Made by a program: the position numbers and the translations under genes. From contig CAWEUM010000005.1 in the NCBI GenBank assembly GCA_963812255.1, positions 1,240,001 through 1,304,000 of the forward strand: a stretch of DNA of 64,000 nucleotides, read 5' to 3'. The stretch comes from DATJGR01 sp963812255. GTDB lineage: Bacteria; Pseudomonadota; Gammaproteobacteria; Pseudomonadales; Azotimanducaceae. Shown piece by piece: positions 55,959 through 64,000 of the stretch (positions are counted from its first letter, which is position 1; every line of letters starts with the position of its first letter). Under the pieces are notes generated by a model. The model searched no databases. It saw nothing but the letters and a program-made list of their open reading frames with translations, and was not told where the DNA came from.

Positions 55959-57604
55959 GATGCTGCCTCCGGTTCAACGTCCAGCACCCGCAGTGCCCGC
56001 GCAACGACGCGAGAAAACACTGGCCCGGCCACCGCACCACCGCCAATCCTGTCACCTTGAGGCTCGTTGATGACGACGACTACGACGACGCGCGGATCGA
56101 CCGCCGGCGCGATCCCGGCAAAGAACGCCACATGGCGATTCGGGTCATAGCCGTTCGGACCCACCTTCCGCGAGGTGCCGGTTTTTCCTGCGATCTCATA
56201 CCCGGCAACACGGGACTCCGGCGCCGTGCCGTGAACGGAATCGACGCCGGTCATCATTTGCACGAGCGTGGCGACCGTCTTTGCGGCGAATTCGCGCGTG
56301 CCCTGGGGCGGCGAATCTCGGCGAACGATGGAAATCGGCAGGCGCACACCACCGGCCGCAAGCATCAGGTACGCCTGCGCGAGCTGTAGCGGCGTCACCG
56401 TCAAGCCGTATCCGTAAGCCATCGTCGTGCGGACGACCGGATTCCTGAGCTGCGCATCAGGAATCGTGCCCACGACCTCGCCAGGTAATCCACAACTGGT
56501 CGGCTCGGTAAAGCCCGCCCGAACGAACGCGTTGAACACCATGCGGTCGCCGAGCGCCTGCGTGATTTTTGCGATACCGACTTGGCTCGAGCGCGCGAGA
56601 ATGTCTTTGAGCATCAGCGGTCCGCGATTGATCGGATCGCGGACCACCATACGTCCGACACGCATGTATCCCGGCGTGGTATCGACCACGGACGTCTCGT
56701 CGAAGCGGCCGGACTCCAACGCCGCGAGCACCGTCAACGGCTTGACCGTCGAGCCCGGCTCGAACAGATCCGTAATCGCCCGATTGCGGCGCGCGTCCGC
56801 GCCCGCCCGAGTGAGGTCGTTGGGATTGAACGAGGGTCCATTCGCCAGCGCGAGAATCTCTCCGGACCGCGCATCGAGCATCACGATCGAACCGGACTTG
56901 GCATGGTGAGCCTGGATCGCAGATTCGAGTTCACGATAAGCGAAGAACTGCAGTCGCAGATCGACGCTGAGCGCCAGATCGCGCCCAAACTGCGGCGCCG
57001 CCACATACTCCACGTCTTTGACGGACTCCCGCTGCGCATTCTTGAGCACCAGCTTGCGGCCCTGAACGCTCTTCAGTTCGGCATCGAACTCGAGTTCCGC
57101 GCCTTCCTGACCCCGGTCGTCTACATTCGTGATGCCGACGATATGCGCGGCGGTTTCGCCGGCGGGGTAGTAGCGTCGATACTCGCGCTCGAAATGCACG
57201 CCCTCGATGCGCAATGCGCGCACCCGATCGGAAATCTGCGGCGACACGCGACGCTTCACGTACACGAACTCGCGTTGCGAATAGCGTGCGATCCGGGTCG
57301 CGAGCTCCGACCCATTCTCACCGATGGCGCCTGCAAGATTGGCGACGTCGGCCTCGCCGATCGGCGATTCCTTGGGGTCGAGCCAGATCGACCACACGGG
57401 TGTGCTGACGGCTAGCGGCTCACCGTTGCGGTCGAAGATGATCCCCCGATTGGCCGCCAGCGTTTCGAAGCGCAACGAGCGCGCGTCACCTTGCTCTTGA
57501 AGAAACGCTCGCTCGGTCACGTTGAGATACACCATACGACCCGCGAGACCCAACGCGATCGTGATGAACACACCAACGACGGTCACATGTCGCCAACGAC
57601 TCAC
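55955..57604 (-). CDS. ftsI: Septal transpeptidase FtsI (PBP3)
   Basis: 549 residues. A short cytoplasmic tail and one span (VTVVGVFITIALGLAGRMVY) precede the pedestal domain (RGIIFDRNGEPLAVSTPVWS) and the transpeptidase. The catalytic SxxK is S285-T-V-K in FEPGSTVKPLTVLAAL. The second motif reads S339-S-Q341 where SxN is usual; the third is AGKTGTSRKVG. It cross-links septal peptidoglycan with FtsW. Start overlaps the ftsL stop by four bases. The Asn-to-Gln change is discussed under findings. Confidence 0.96.
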   Translation of the reverse strand: MSRWRHVTVVGVFITIALGLAGRMVYLNVTERAFLQEQGDARSLRFETLAANRGIIFDRNGEPLAVSTPVWSIWLDPKESPIGEADVANLAGAIGENGSELATRIARYSQREFVYVKRRVSPQISDRVRALRIEGVHFEREYRRYYPAGETAAHIVGITNVDDRGQEGAELEFDAELKSVQGRKLVLKNAQRESVKDVEYVAAPQFGRDLALSVDLRLQFFAYRELESAIQAHHAKSGSIVMLDARSGEILALANGPSFNPNDLTRAGADARRNRAITDLFEPGSTVKPLTVLAALESGRFDETSVVDTTPGYMRVGRMVVRDPINRGPLMLKDILARSSQVGIAKITQALGDRMVFNAFVRAGFTEPTSCGLPGEVVGTIPDAQLRNPVVRTTMAYGYGLTVTPLQLAQAYLMLAAGGVRLPISIVRRDSPPQGTREFAAKTVATLVQMMTGVDSVHGTAPESRVAGYEIAGKTGTSRKVGPNGYDPNRHVAFFAGIAPAVDPRVVVVVVINEPQGDRIGGGAVAGPVFSRVVARALRVLDVEPEAAS

Positions 57605-57900
57605 GGTGACACCCGCTCCACCTTCTCGGGAAACCGCATCGCAAGCTGGCGTTCGGCGACCTCGTCGACGTTCTGATACGAAGACAGCGTGCCGCGTTCG
57701 ATCAGCAGGCGACTGTACTGTGCGAGCAAAGAGTCCTGTTCATTCTGATTGTGCTCGAGTGTGACGAACAGGCCCCGAACGTCCTGCGCGGTCGCAGCGA
57801 TCCAGACACCGGACGCCGCGATGCCAAGGTAGATCGCACCGGCAGCGGCGAGCCAGCGCCATGTCGGCCGTAGTATTCGTTTTGGCCGTTTGCGCGTCAT
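57601..57900 (-). CDS. ftsL: Cell division protein FtsL
   Basis: 99 residues: basic cytoplasmic N-terminus (MTRKRPKRILRPTWRW), one span (LAAAGAIYLGIAASGVWIAA) and a short periplasmic coiled coil (VTLEHNQNEQDSLLAQYSRL) ending MRFPEKVERVSP. The RxxF/P and membrane-proximal coil fit FtsL, which activates FtsWI together with FtsB and FtsQ. Four-base overlaps with rsmH and ftsI on both sides. Identified by position as much as by sequence, as FtsL is poorly conserved. Confidence 0.9.
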   Translation of the reverse strand: MTRKRPKRILRPTWRWLAAAGAIYLGIAASGVWIAATAQDVRGLFVTLEHNQNEQDSLLAQYSRLLIERGTLSSYQNVDEVAERQLAMRFPEKVERVSP

Positions 57901-58847
57901 GCCGCCTTCTCCAGAATACGCAGCAACGCGCTGCGCGCGCGCGGGTTCTCCGCAATCTCCGCTCCGCTTGCGCGCGCGCCGCGACCGATCAGCCGCGCGA
58001 CGGTCGCCGGACGTCCGGTCACCGGTAATCGTCGCGGCACTGTGTCTCCTTCGGCCCAGCGACGAAACGCGCGCTTGACGATGCGGTCTTCGAGACTGTG
58101 AAACGTCAGCACCGCAATGCGGCCGCCAGCCCGAATCAGTGTGAACGCCGCCTCGACGCCCAACCGAACTTCGTCGAGCTCTTCGTTGATGTGTATGCGT
58201 ATGGCCTGGAAGACGCGCGTCGCAGCGTGCTTATGCGGGTCGGGCCGAGGCTGGGCTTCGGCGACGAGCGTGGCGAGATCGGCGGTGCGCGTGATCGGCG
58301 CCTCGTTTCGTCGCGCGACGATCGCGCGGGCGATGCGACGCGCGTGGCGTTCCTCACCAAATTCGCGAAACACAGTAGCCAGTTCGTCTTCGCTGGCGGC
58401 GTTGATCCATTGCGATGCGGAGACACCCGACGTGGGGTCCATCCGCATGTCGAGCGGACCGTCGCCTCTGAAGCTCATCCCGCGCGCCGGATCGTCGAGC
58501 TGCGGCGACGACACGCCGAGATCCATCAGCACGCCAACAACATCACGCAGCTGCGCCTCTTCCGCCAGCCGCACCATCTCACTCAGCCGACCATGACGAA
58601 CCAACACCCGCGCATCCTCGGCCGCCAGTGACCGAGCCACTGCAATTGCCGCGGGATCCCGGTCGATCGCGAGAATGCGCCCTTCCGGCGCGAGGCGCCG
58701 AAGCAATGCTCGAGTGTGTCCCCCGCGGCCGAACGTGGCGTCCACATAGTCGCCTGCTGGGTCGATACAGAGCGCATCGACGATCGCTTCGACAAGAATG
58801 GGTCGATGTGAATTCAACGGCTCAGACCGACAGCCCGGTGAACTCAT
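57897..58847 (-). CDS. rsmH: 16S rRNA (cytosine1402-N4)-methyltransferase RsmH
   Basis: 316 residues from ATG 58847 (E. coli 313). The frame runs to 59048 inside mraZ, but SHRPILVEAIVDALCIDPAG, DATFGRGGHTRALLRRLAPE (AdoMet motif I), LMDLGVSSPQLDDPARGMSF and VLTFHSLEDRIVKRAFRRWA define the true protein. The start overlaps mraZ by 26 bases; ATG 58853 or TTG 58811 are alternatives. Methylates C1402 in the 16S P site. Confidence 0.94.
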   Translation of the reverse strand: MSSPGCRSEPLNSHRPILVEAIVDALCIDPAGDYVDATFGRGGHTRALLRRLAPEGRILAIDRDPAAIAVARSLAAEDARVLVRHGRLSEMVRLAEEAQLRDVVGVLMDLGVSSPQLDDPARGMSFRGDGPLDMRMDPTSGVSASQWINAASEDELATVFREFGEERHARRIARAIVARRNEAPITRTADLATLVAEAQPRPDPHKHAATRVFQAIRIHINEELDEVRLGVEAAFTLIRAGGRIAVLTFHSLEDRIVKRAFRRWAEGDTVPRRLPVTGRPATVARLIGRGARASGAEIAENPRARSALLRILEKAA

Positions 58848-59277
58848 CGCCATCATCGACGACGTCACCGGATCGTTCGACGAGCCATTCGGCAAGGCGT
58901 GGCTGCCACAACTCCTCGCTCCAGATCTCGATCTTGTTCCCTTGCCCCAACAGCACGAGCTTTTTCGACAAGCTCGCAAACTCGCGCAGCATTGGCGGTA
59001 GCAACACGCGTCCGCTGCTGTCGATATCGACATCGGTTGCGTGGCCAATCAGCAGCCTCTGCAACACCCGCGCCGAACGCTTCATGTTCGAAAGCGCCTC
59101 GAGACGACCTTGCACCGCCTCCCACTGTGTCAACGGATACAACAGCAGACAGCGTTCCCGTGAGTCGATCGTAACGACGAGCCGTCCGTCGGTACCGGCC
59201 AGCGATTCGCGATACCGGGATGGCAGCGCCATGCGCCCCTTTGCATCGAGATTGACGCTGTTGATCCCGCGAAACAT
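58822..59277 (-). CDS. mraZ: Transcriptional regulator MraZ
   Basis: 151 residues. MFRGINSVNLDAKGRMALPS and ATDVDIDSSGRVLLPPMLRE are the two AbrB-like (SpoVT) swapped-hairpin repeats with the DxxGR motif. MraZ is a multimeric DNA-binding protein that represses its own dcw promoter by binding tandem TGGGA boxes, which are visible at 59396-59429. First gene of the dcw cluster. Confidence 0.96.
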   Translation of the reverse strand: MFRGINSVNLDAKGRMALPSRYRESLAGTDGRLVVTIDSRERCLLLYPLTQWEAVQGRLEALSNMKRSARVLQRLLIGHATDVDIDSSGRVLLPPMLREFASLSKKLVLLGQGNKIEIWSEELWQPRLAEWLVERSGDVVDDGDEFTGLSV

Positions 59278-59395
59278 GTACTCACAACCCGTCGGAAGCC
59301 GTTCGGAACCCGTTTGGAGCGCGCGGCACCCCCCGGACGCTCAATTCACGACCCGCCACCGGAAGTGACCCAGTCGGCACCAAGCGCCTCTAGAA

Positions 59396-59429
59396 GCCCA
59401 AAAGCCCCACAATTTCCCACAATTTCCCA
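59396..59429 (-). promoter_or_regulatory. MraZ-box operator (tandem TGGGN repeats)
   Basis: Minus strand: TGGGA (59425-59429), TGGGA (59415-59419), TGGGG (59405-59409), with exact 10-base period, then TGGGC (59396-59400) nine bases on. The first two units are identical for 10 bases (TGGGAAATTG). They sit just downstream of the predicted transcription start, as expected for MraZ autoregulation. The rest of 59278-59395 is untranslated leader without other recognised sites. Confidence 0.9.
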
Positions 59430-59438
59430 ATGCTCGAC

Positions 59439-59466
59439 ACTATAGATCGGGCTTGAGCCGTGTCAA
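59439..59466 (-). promoter_or_regulatory. Sigma70-type promoter of the dcw cluster
   Basis: Minus strand: -35 TTGACA (59461-59466), 16-base spacer, -10 TATAGT (59439-59444). A consensus -35 and near-consensus -10 indicate a strong promoter, kept in check by the adjacent MraZ boxes. 59467-59667, between this and rnpB, holds nothing else recognised. Confidence 0.88.
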
Positions 59467-59667
59467 GAAGAGGCGCGCCGCTCGGTGACGATCAAGCTGC
59501 TGTTCGGGCGGACTTCAATGGCAAAGGGACTGCTAGAGCACGTACTTGGAGTCGCACACGATCCCATTAGCGAAGGCGAACCAGCAGGAAGTCGCCGAAA
59601 GCTCGAAACTACATGAATTGACAGACTGTTTTCGAACTTAATGCGGGGTGATAAGGCTGGAATAGAA

Positions 59668-60034
<367 letters not shown>

Positions 60035-60121
60035 GGCGCAAGCATACCAGCGCATCTTTTGCGGCGGGGTTGTTTTCGCCGGCGCTCGTCTTGATCCGAT
60101 TTTCTTCTAACCGGTCAGGTT

Positions 60122-60991
60122 TCATCGCACCGGTGGCTCGTCGCGCCGCTGAGCTACGGCATAGTCGTACAACTCGTTGCGCGGCCGCTTGGTGATTCGT
60201 GCTGCGATGCGTGCGGCCTGCGCCGGCGGCAGTTCATCGCAGAGCACCTTCATCACCATCACGACTTCGTCGTCGTCCGCTGAGGCGGCGTTTGGTAACG
60301 GCTCGAGCACACAAACGAACTCGCCGTGTTCGAAGAACTCACCATCGTCTGCCCGTTGCATCAGCTGCGCGATTGTCCCGCTCTCGATCCGCTCGTGCAG
60401 CTTCGTCAGCTCCTTCGCGAGCAGCAGCCGACGTTCCGTGTCGACGATGGTACGCAGCTCGCTCAACGTATCACGTAACCTTCGTGCGGCTTCGAAGAAC
60501 ACCACGGCCACGCTCGATAGCGCCAGCTCTCGCAACCGCTTGCGGCGCGCGACCGGTCGCGCAGGCAGAAATCCTTCGAACAGGAAGCGCTCAACCGGCA
60601 ACGGCGACGCGGATAGCGTTGCCGTCAATGCGCTCGGTCCCGGAATCGGTACCACGCGTACGCCCGCTCCCGATACTCGCCGTACGAGCTCGAACCCCGG
60701 ATCCGAGATGAGTGGCGTGCCTGCATCCGAAACCAGCGCGACATCGTTGCCCTGTTGGAGCAACTGCAGCAGTTGCTCGGATCGGCCACTTTCGTTGTGG
60801 TCATGCAGCGACAGCAGACGCTCGGGACGCGCGCCGATGTGCGCCAATAGCACCCCGCTACGTCTGGTATCCTCCGCAGCCACTATCGCTACGGATTTCA
60901 GGACATCGACCGCTCGCAAAGTGATGTCATCGAGGTTTCCAATGGGCGTGGCGACAACAAACAACATTCCACAAGGTCGACGTTCTGGCAT
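60122..60991 (-). CDS. rsmI: 16S rRNA (cytidine1402-2'-O)-methyltransferase RsmI
   Basis: 289 residues from ATG 60991 (GGAA six bases before). LFVVATPIGNLDDITLRAVD, AAEDTRRSGVLLAHIG, LVSDAGTPLISDPGFELVR, PIPGPSALTATLSASPLPVE and FLFEGFLPARP are RsmI signatures. It methylates the same base C1402 as RsmH in this window. Its start codon overlaps that of the divergent lpoA in the palindrome CATG (60989-60992). ATG 60967 is a possible shorter start but has poor spacing. Confidence 0.95.
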   Translation of the reverse strand: MPERRPCGMLFVVATPIGNLDDITLRAVDVLKSVAIVAAEDTRRSGVLLAHIGARPERLLSLHDHNESGRSEQLLQLLQQGNDVALVSDAGTPLISDPGFELVRRVSGAGVRVVPIPGPSALTATLSASPLPVERFLFEGFLPARPVARRKRLRELALSSVAVVFFEAARRLRDTLSELRTIVDTERRLLLAKELTKLHERIESGTIAQLMQRADDGEFFEHGEFVCVLEPLPNAASADDDEVVMVMKVLCDELPPAQAARIAARITKRPRNELYDYAVAQRRDEPPVR

Positions 60992-62819
60992 GACTAATTC
61001 CAAGCTTCATTCGATAGGCTTTGGCCTACTGATCATTCTGACGACCACGGCGTGCCAGGTCACTCCGACGCATCCCAGCAAACCCGTGACAGCGGTGTCT
61101 TCAGACCGTGACGGCGACGACGGGCAGAGCCTGTTGCGAAGAGCGGATCACGCACCGCCGGAGGAGGCCGCGCGGCTGCGACTGGCCGCCGCCGCGTCGT
61201 TTCGCGCCATCGGCAACGCGCCAGCGGCCGTGGCTGCCCTCGACGCGCTCAATCCATCCAATCTTGACGGCGCCCGACAGTTCGATTTCTACAATCTGCG
61301 CGCACTGCTGGCGTTCGACGCACGCGACTATACCGCAGCCAAGCAGGCCCTTGACCTGGCGGTGCCGACGGATGCAACAGAGCGCAACACATACGCGCTT
61401 ACGGTCGCCGATCTTGCCGAGGCAGAGCTGCGATTCGAGGACGCGGCGCTCAGTTTGATGGGTTATACCTACTCACCGCGCGCTCCCAACGCTACTCAGT
61501 TCACTGCCGTCGTGGAGCGCACCTGGGCGGACGTCAATCGCACCTCCGCCTATCGAATCAATGCACTGGCCAGCACATCGCAGAGCTCGGTGTCCGCAGC
61601 CTGGTGGCAACTCGCAGATGCGCTGCAACGCAGCTTCGATCTGGATGCCGAACGCGTTGCGATATCCGACTGGCGCCGCGCGCATCCCGAGCATCCCGCC
61701 GCGCGCTGGCCGCCGCGCGCGCTGACATTGATCGAAGGCGGTCTATCCACGCCCACACAGATCGCACTACTGCTACCGCTGTCGGGCCCGCTCGCGAATG
61801 CGGGGCAAGCGGTTCGCGATGGTTTCATCGCAGCCTTCTATCACGCCGTATCGAAAGCGACGGTCCGCATCTACGACACCCACGACAACTCCAATTCCGG
61901 AGGCGAATCCATTGGGGGTCTGTACGAACAGGCGTGCAGCGACGGCGCTCAATTGGTGATCGGTCCACTCGACAAGCAGCGTGTCAGCGCGATCAATGCG
62001 CTGCCGGATCGTCGGATACCTGTTCTCGCACTGAATTATCTGCCGCCGCGTGTCGCGCCCGGTGCCGGATTATTTCAGTTCGGACTCGCAATCGAGGATG
62101 AAGCGCAGGCGATCGCGCGACGCGTGTCCGCAGATGGTCTGACGCACATCGCAATCGTCGAGTCCGACGAAGAGTGGTCGGACCGCGCCGCCGAATCGTT
62201 TCGTTCGCAGTTCACATCATTGGGCGGCACAATCGCCGCGGTCGGCAGAATCCCCGACGCCCGCGCGGTCACCCACGTGGTTGGTGATGTACTGTTGGTC
62301 GACGGCAGCACACGTCGCATGGAGGCGTTGAGCAAGACGATCGGGACAACGCCGGAATTTGCCGCTCGGCGCAGATCCGATGTCGATGCCCTCGTCGCGC
62401 TGACGGATCCGCCCCAGGCACGCGTGTTGAACTCCGCAATGGCATACTACTTTGCGGCTGACGCACCGATCTACGCAACGTCTCAATCGGTTGGAAGTTT
62501 GTCCGCCCCGGAACTCAGGGATCTCAATGGTTTCAGAGTCACCGAACCGCCTTGGCGTGTGTATCCGAGCCCGATACACGACGAGGTGACATCGGCCTTC
62601 GTGAATTCCCGTTCGTCGCTATCGCCCCTCTATGCGCTCGGCGTGGACGCATTTCGCTTGGGCGATCGCGCGGATCTGCTCATGACGAACTCTCCGGCAC
62701 GCTTGCTGGGTGAAACGGGACAGCTACAAGTGCAGGGCACCGGCATCGTGACGCGTGAGCCCGCATGGGCAATTGTGCAAAATGGCGCGCTCGTGGCGAT
62801 GCCTACCGTGGTCAATTGA
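60990..62819 (+). CDS. lpoA: Outer-membrane lipoprotein LpoA (PBP1A activator)
   Basis: 609 residues from ATG 60990. TNSKLHSIGFGLLIILTTTA followed by Cys is a lipoprotein signal. An N-terminal helical, TPR-like domain (about 60-250) is followed by a periplasmic-binding-protein-like domain beginning PTQIALLLPLSGPLANAGQA and including GAQLVIGPLDKQRVSAINAL. LpoA spans the periplasm to activate PBP1A. The open frame back to 60177 is antisense to rsmI. yraN follows with an overlap, as in other gammaproteobacteria. Confidence 0.93.
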   Translation: MTNSKLHSIGFGLLIILTTTACQVTPTHPSKPVTAVSSDRDGDDGQSLLRRADHAPPEEAARLRLAAAASFRAIGNAPAAVAALDALNPSNLDGARQFDFYNLRALLAFDARDYTAAKQALDLAVPTDATERNTYALTVADLAEAELRFEDAALSLMGYTYSPRAPNATQFTAVVERTWADVNRTSAYRINALASTSQSSVSAAWWQLADALQRSFDLDAERVAISDWRRAHPEHPAARWPPRALTLIEGGLSTPTQIALLLPLSGPLANAGQAVRDGFIAAFYHAVSKATVRIYDTHDNSNSGGESIGGLYEQACSDGAQLVIGPLDKQRVSAINALPDRRIPVLALNYLPPRVAPGAGLFQFGLAIEDEAQAIARRVSADGLTHIAIVESDEEWSDRAAESFRSQFTSLGGTIAAVGRIPDARAVTHVVGDVLLVDGSTRRMEALSKTIGTTPEFAARRRSDVDALVALTDPPQARVLNSAMAYYFAADAPIYATSQSVGSLSAPELRDLNGFRVTEPPWRVYPSPIHDEVTSAFVNSRSSLSPLYALGVDAFRLGDRADLLMTNSPARLLGETGQLQVQGTGIVTREPAWAIVQNGALVAMPTVVN

Positions 62820-63201
62820 CCCGTCGACCAGCGGCTCGACCAAGCCACGAACCCCGAGCGAGCTGGGCCGTCGTGCCGAACGCGCCACGGAACGATTTCT
62901 TAGGCGCCAAGGACTTCGCACCATCACGCGAAACTATCGCATCCGTGCCGGCGAAATCGATCTGGTGATGATGCACGACGACGAACTGGTTTTCGTCGAA
63001 GTGAGATACCGTAGCCGTACCGATTTTGGCGACGGTGCCGACAGCGTCGATCGCAACAAACAGTTGCGACTCATTCGCGCGGCCAGGCACTATCTGCGTC
63101 ATCAATCTAGCGACATGCCATGCCGGTTTGACGTGGTATCCGTCGCGAGGACACACTACCGCCTGCGGTTTGACTGGATACGAAGCGCATTCACGCCTTG
63201 A
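62782..63201 (+). CDS. yraN: YraN family (UPF0102) endonuclease-like protein
   Basis: 139 residues if ATG 62782 is used; it overlaps lpoA by 38 bases. SELGRRAERATERFLRRQGL, NYRIRAGEIDLVMMHDDELV and FVEVRYRSRTDFGDGADSVD form the UPF0102 pattern, with the acidic and GEIDLV...VEV residues of a restriction-endonuclease-like fold. Function is unproven; it may process Holliday junctions or damaged DNA. The start has no clear ribosome-binding site, and GTG 62755 is possible. Stop overlaps dolP (TTGA). Confidence 0.88.
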   Translation: MARSWRCLPWSIDPSTSGSTKPRTPSELGRRAERATERFLRRQGLRTITRNYRIRAGEIDLVMMHDDELVFVEVRYRSRTDFGDGADSVDRNKQLRLIRAARHYLRHQSSDMPCRFDVVSVARTHYRLRFDWIRSAFTP

Positions 63202-63743
63202 AACACATCCAACGACTGATCGTCCTGGTAACCATAACGGTGATCGTGAGCGCGTGCGCGTCGACTAGCGCGACTGGCACGGCGGTTCCCGCGGCGGTCT
63301 GGGACGATCAGAAGCTCGAATATCAGGTCGCGCAGGAAATCAAAGCGTCTGATACGGGATTCGATTCTGCGCATCTGGTCGTAGTGTGCCGCGATGGTGT
63401 GGTGCTACTGGTGGGTGAGGTGGCAACGGAAGAACTGAAAACCAAGGCTGCCGAAGTCGCCAACACCCTCGTCCCGGTCCGTAGCGTCCACAACGAATTG
63501 ACCGTCGGCGGCGCGACCTCGATGATCGAACGCAGCAACGACTCGTGGCTGACGACTAAGGTGAAGACCAAACTCACCGCGCACGGCGCGATCGATGCCA
63601 ACCAGATCAATGTGACCACCGAAAACGGCGTGGTCTATCTGATGGGGAAGGTGCCGAGGGATCAAGCCGGCTATGCCGTGGAAGTCGCGCAAACGGTCTT
63701 CGGCGTGACCAAGATCGTCAAGGTGTTCGAGTACACCAACTAG
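63198..63743 (+). CDS. dolP: Outer-membrane lipoprotein with two BON domains (DolP/YraP-like)
   Basis: 181 residues from TTG 63198, coupled to yraN. KHIQRLIVLVTITVIVSACA gives a lipobox with Cys at about residue 20. Two BON domains follow: VAQEIKASDTGFDSAHLVVV with GVVLLVGEVATEELKTKAAE, and KVKTKLTAHGAIDANQINVT with GVVYLMGKVPRDQAGYAVEV. DolP binds anionic lipid at division sites and supports outer-membrane integrity. diaA, usual between yraN and yraP in E. coli, is absent. Confidence 0.9.
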   Translation: MKHIQRLIVLVTITVIVSACASTSATGTAVPAAVWDDQKLEYQVAQEIKASDTGFDSAHLVVVCRDGVVLLVGEVATEELKTKAAEVANTLVPVRSVHNELTVGGATSMIERSNDSWLTTKVKTKLTAHGAIDANQINVTTENGVVYLMGKVPRDQAGYAVEVAQTVFGVTKIVKVFEYTN

Positions 63744-63791
63744 CGCAGTGCACCGCACTATGAGCAGCCTCATCGGCACCGCTCGATCGAG

Positions 63792-64000
63792 TCATTTGAT
63801 GACTCGTAGATGACCTCCTGGCGTCGGCTCGGGCGGTGTGGGGACATCGGGCGTGGTAGGGGGCGACTCGGATTCGAATGCCATGCCTTGTCCGGTCTCT
63901 TTGGCGTACACCGCCAGAACCGCATCGATCGGCACGCTCACGTGAAACGCCCGACCACCGAATCGACCGTCGAATTCGAGACGCTCGTTGGTGATGCTCA
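63792..64000 (-). CDS. sspB: ClpXP specificity factor SspB, C-terminal part
   Basis: The minus strand from the window edge reads ITNERLEFDGRFGGRAFHVS, VPIDAVLAVYAKETGQGMAF, an acidic/Pro-rich linker (ESESPPTTPDVPTPPEPTPG) and GHLRVIK at the stop. The linker plus short C-terminal RVIK peptide is the ClpX-binding tail of SspB, which delivers ssrA-tagged proteins. The N-terminal substrate-binding part lies beyond the edge. An 8-bp hairpin (63788-63806) spans the stop codon but lacks a T-tract. Confidence 0.88.
   Translation of the reverse strand, partial: SITNERLEFDGRFGGRAFHVSVPIDAVLAVYAKETGQGMAFESESPPTTPDVPTPPEPTPGGHLRVIK

Noticed and set aside
60177..60989. 813-base upstream extension of lpoA
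   Set aside because: It is antisense to rsmI, and the lipoprotein signal begins exactly at 60990.
63788..63806. 8-bp inverted repeat across the sspB stop as terminator for dolP or sspB
   Set aside because: No T-tract on either strand and overlaps coding sequence; too weak to list as terminator.

Overview
The window is chromosomal DNA from a gammaproteobacterium of moderately high GC (my estimate is about 58-60 %, not computed). Evidence: a dcw cell-division cluster running mraZ-rsmH-ftsL-ftsI-murE-murD-ftsW-murC-ftsQ-ftsA-ftsZ-lpxC, followed by dciA, an M23 peptidase, secA and argJ; a pilA/pilB-pilC-pilD-coaE-yacG block beside tRNA-Thr, as I recall it from Pseudomonas; and lpoA-yraN-dolP plus sspB. 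A CIRCE operator at groESL together with a sigma32-type promoter argues against an enteric and would fit Xanthomonas-, Nevskia- or Legionella-like lineages. That placement is inference.

Layout. 0-3.4 kb: signalling genes, comprising a cut-off receiver protein, a small Arc-type regulator, and a membrane histidine kinase with partner regulator that resemble LqsS/CqsS and LqsR of alpha-hydroxyketone quorum sensing. 3.4-5.7 kb: an ABC importer with binding protein and permease fused. 5.6-15.2 kb: sbcB, a lipoprotein aminopeptidase, an acyltransferase, gspA-gspB, a GAF/HD-GYP protein and two membrane proteins. 15.3-17.6 kb: groES-groEL with a readable control region. 17.7-29.2 kb: atl, yajQ-ampG, a receiver/degenerate-GGDEF protein, a cobalamin adenosyltransferase, aceE-aceF, ampD with an overlapping ROK sugar kinase, nadC and a pilin accessory gene; then an O-antigen-ligase/PglL-type gene to 31.2 kb.

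31.2-34.7 kb is a poorly coding, decayed segment: two conserved genes each broken by one in-frame TAG, and an integrase remnant beside tRNA-Thr(CGU). It looks like an old integration scar next to the pilin locus. 34.8-40.8 kb: two pilin genes (the first with a sigma54-type promoter) and pilBCD-coaE-yacG. 40.9-59.5 kb: argJ, secA, M23, dciA, lpxC and the dcw cluster with a MraZ-box promoter. 59.7-64 kb: rnpB, rsmI, lpoA, yraN, dolP and the end of sspB.

The most surprising feature is the dcw cluster. murF, mraY, murG and ddl, which I expect inside it, are absent, yet the flanking genes meet with 0-11 bp overlaps. Peptidoglycan recycling (AmpG, AmpD, perhaps the ROK kinase), precursor synthesis (MurC/D/E), septal synthesis (FtsI, FtsW) and its regulators (LpoA, DolP, M23) are otherwise well represented. 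The second notable item is the LqsS/LqsR-like pair, which has no autoinducer synthase within the window. I recognised no defence system, CRISPR array or intact mobile element.
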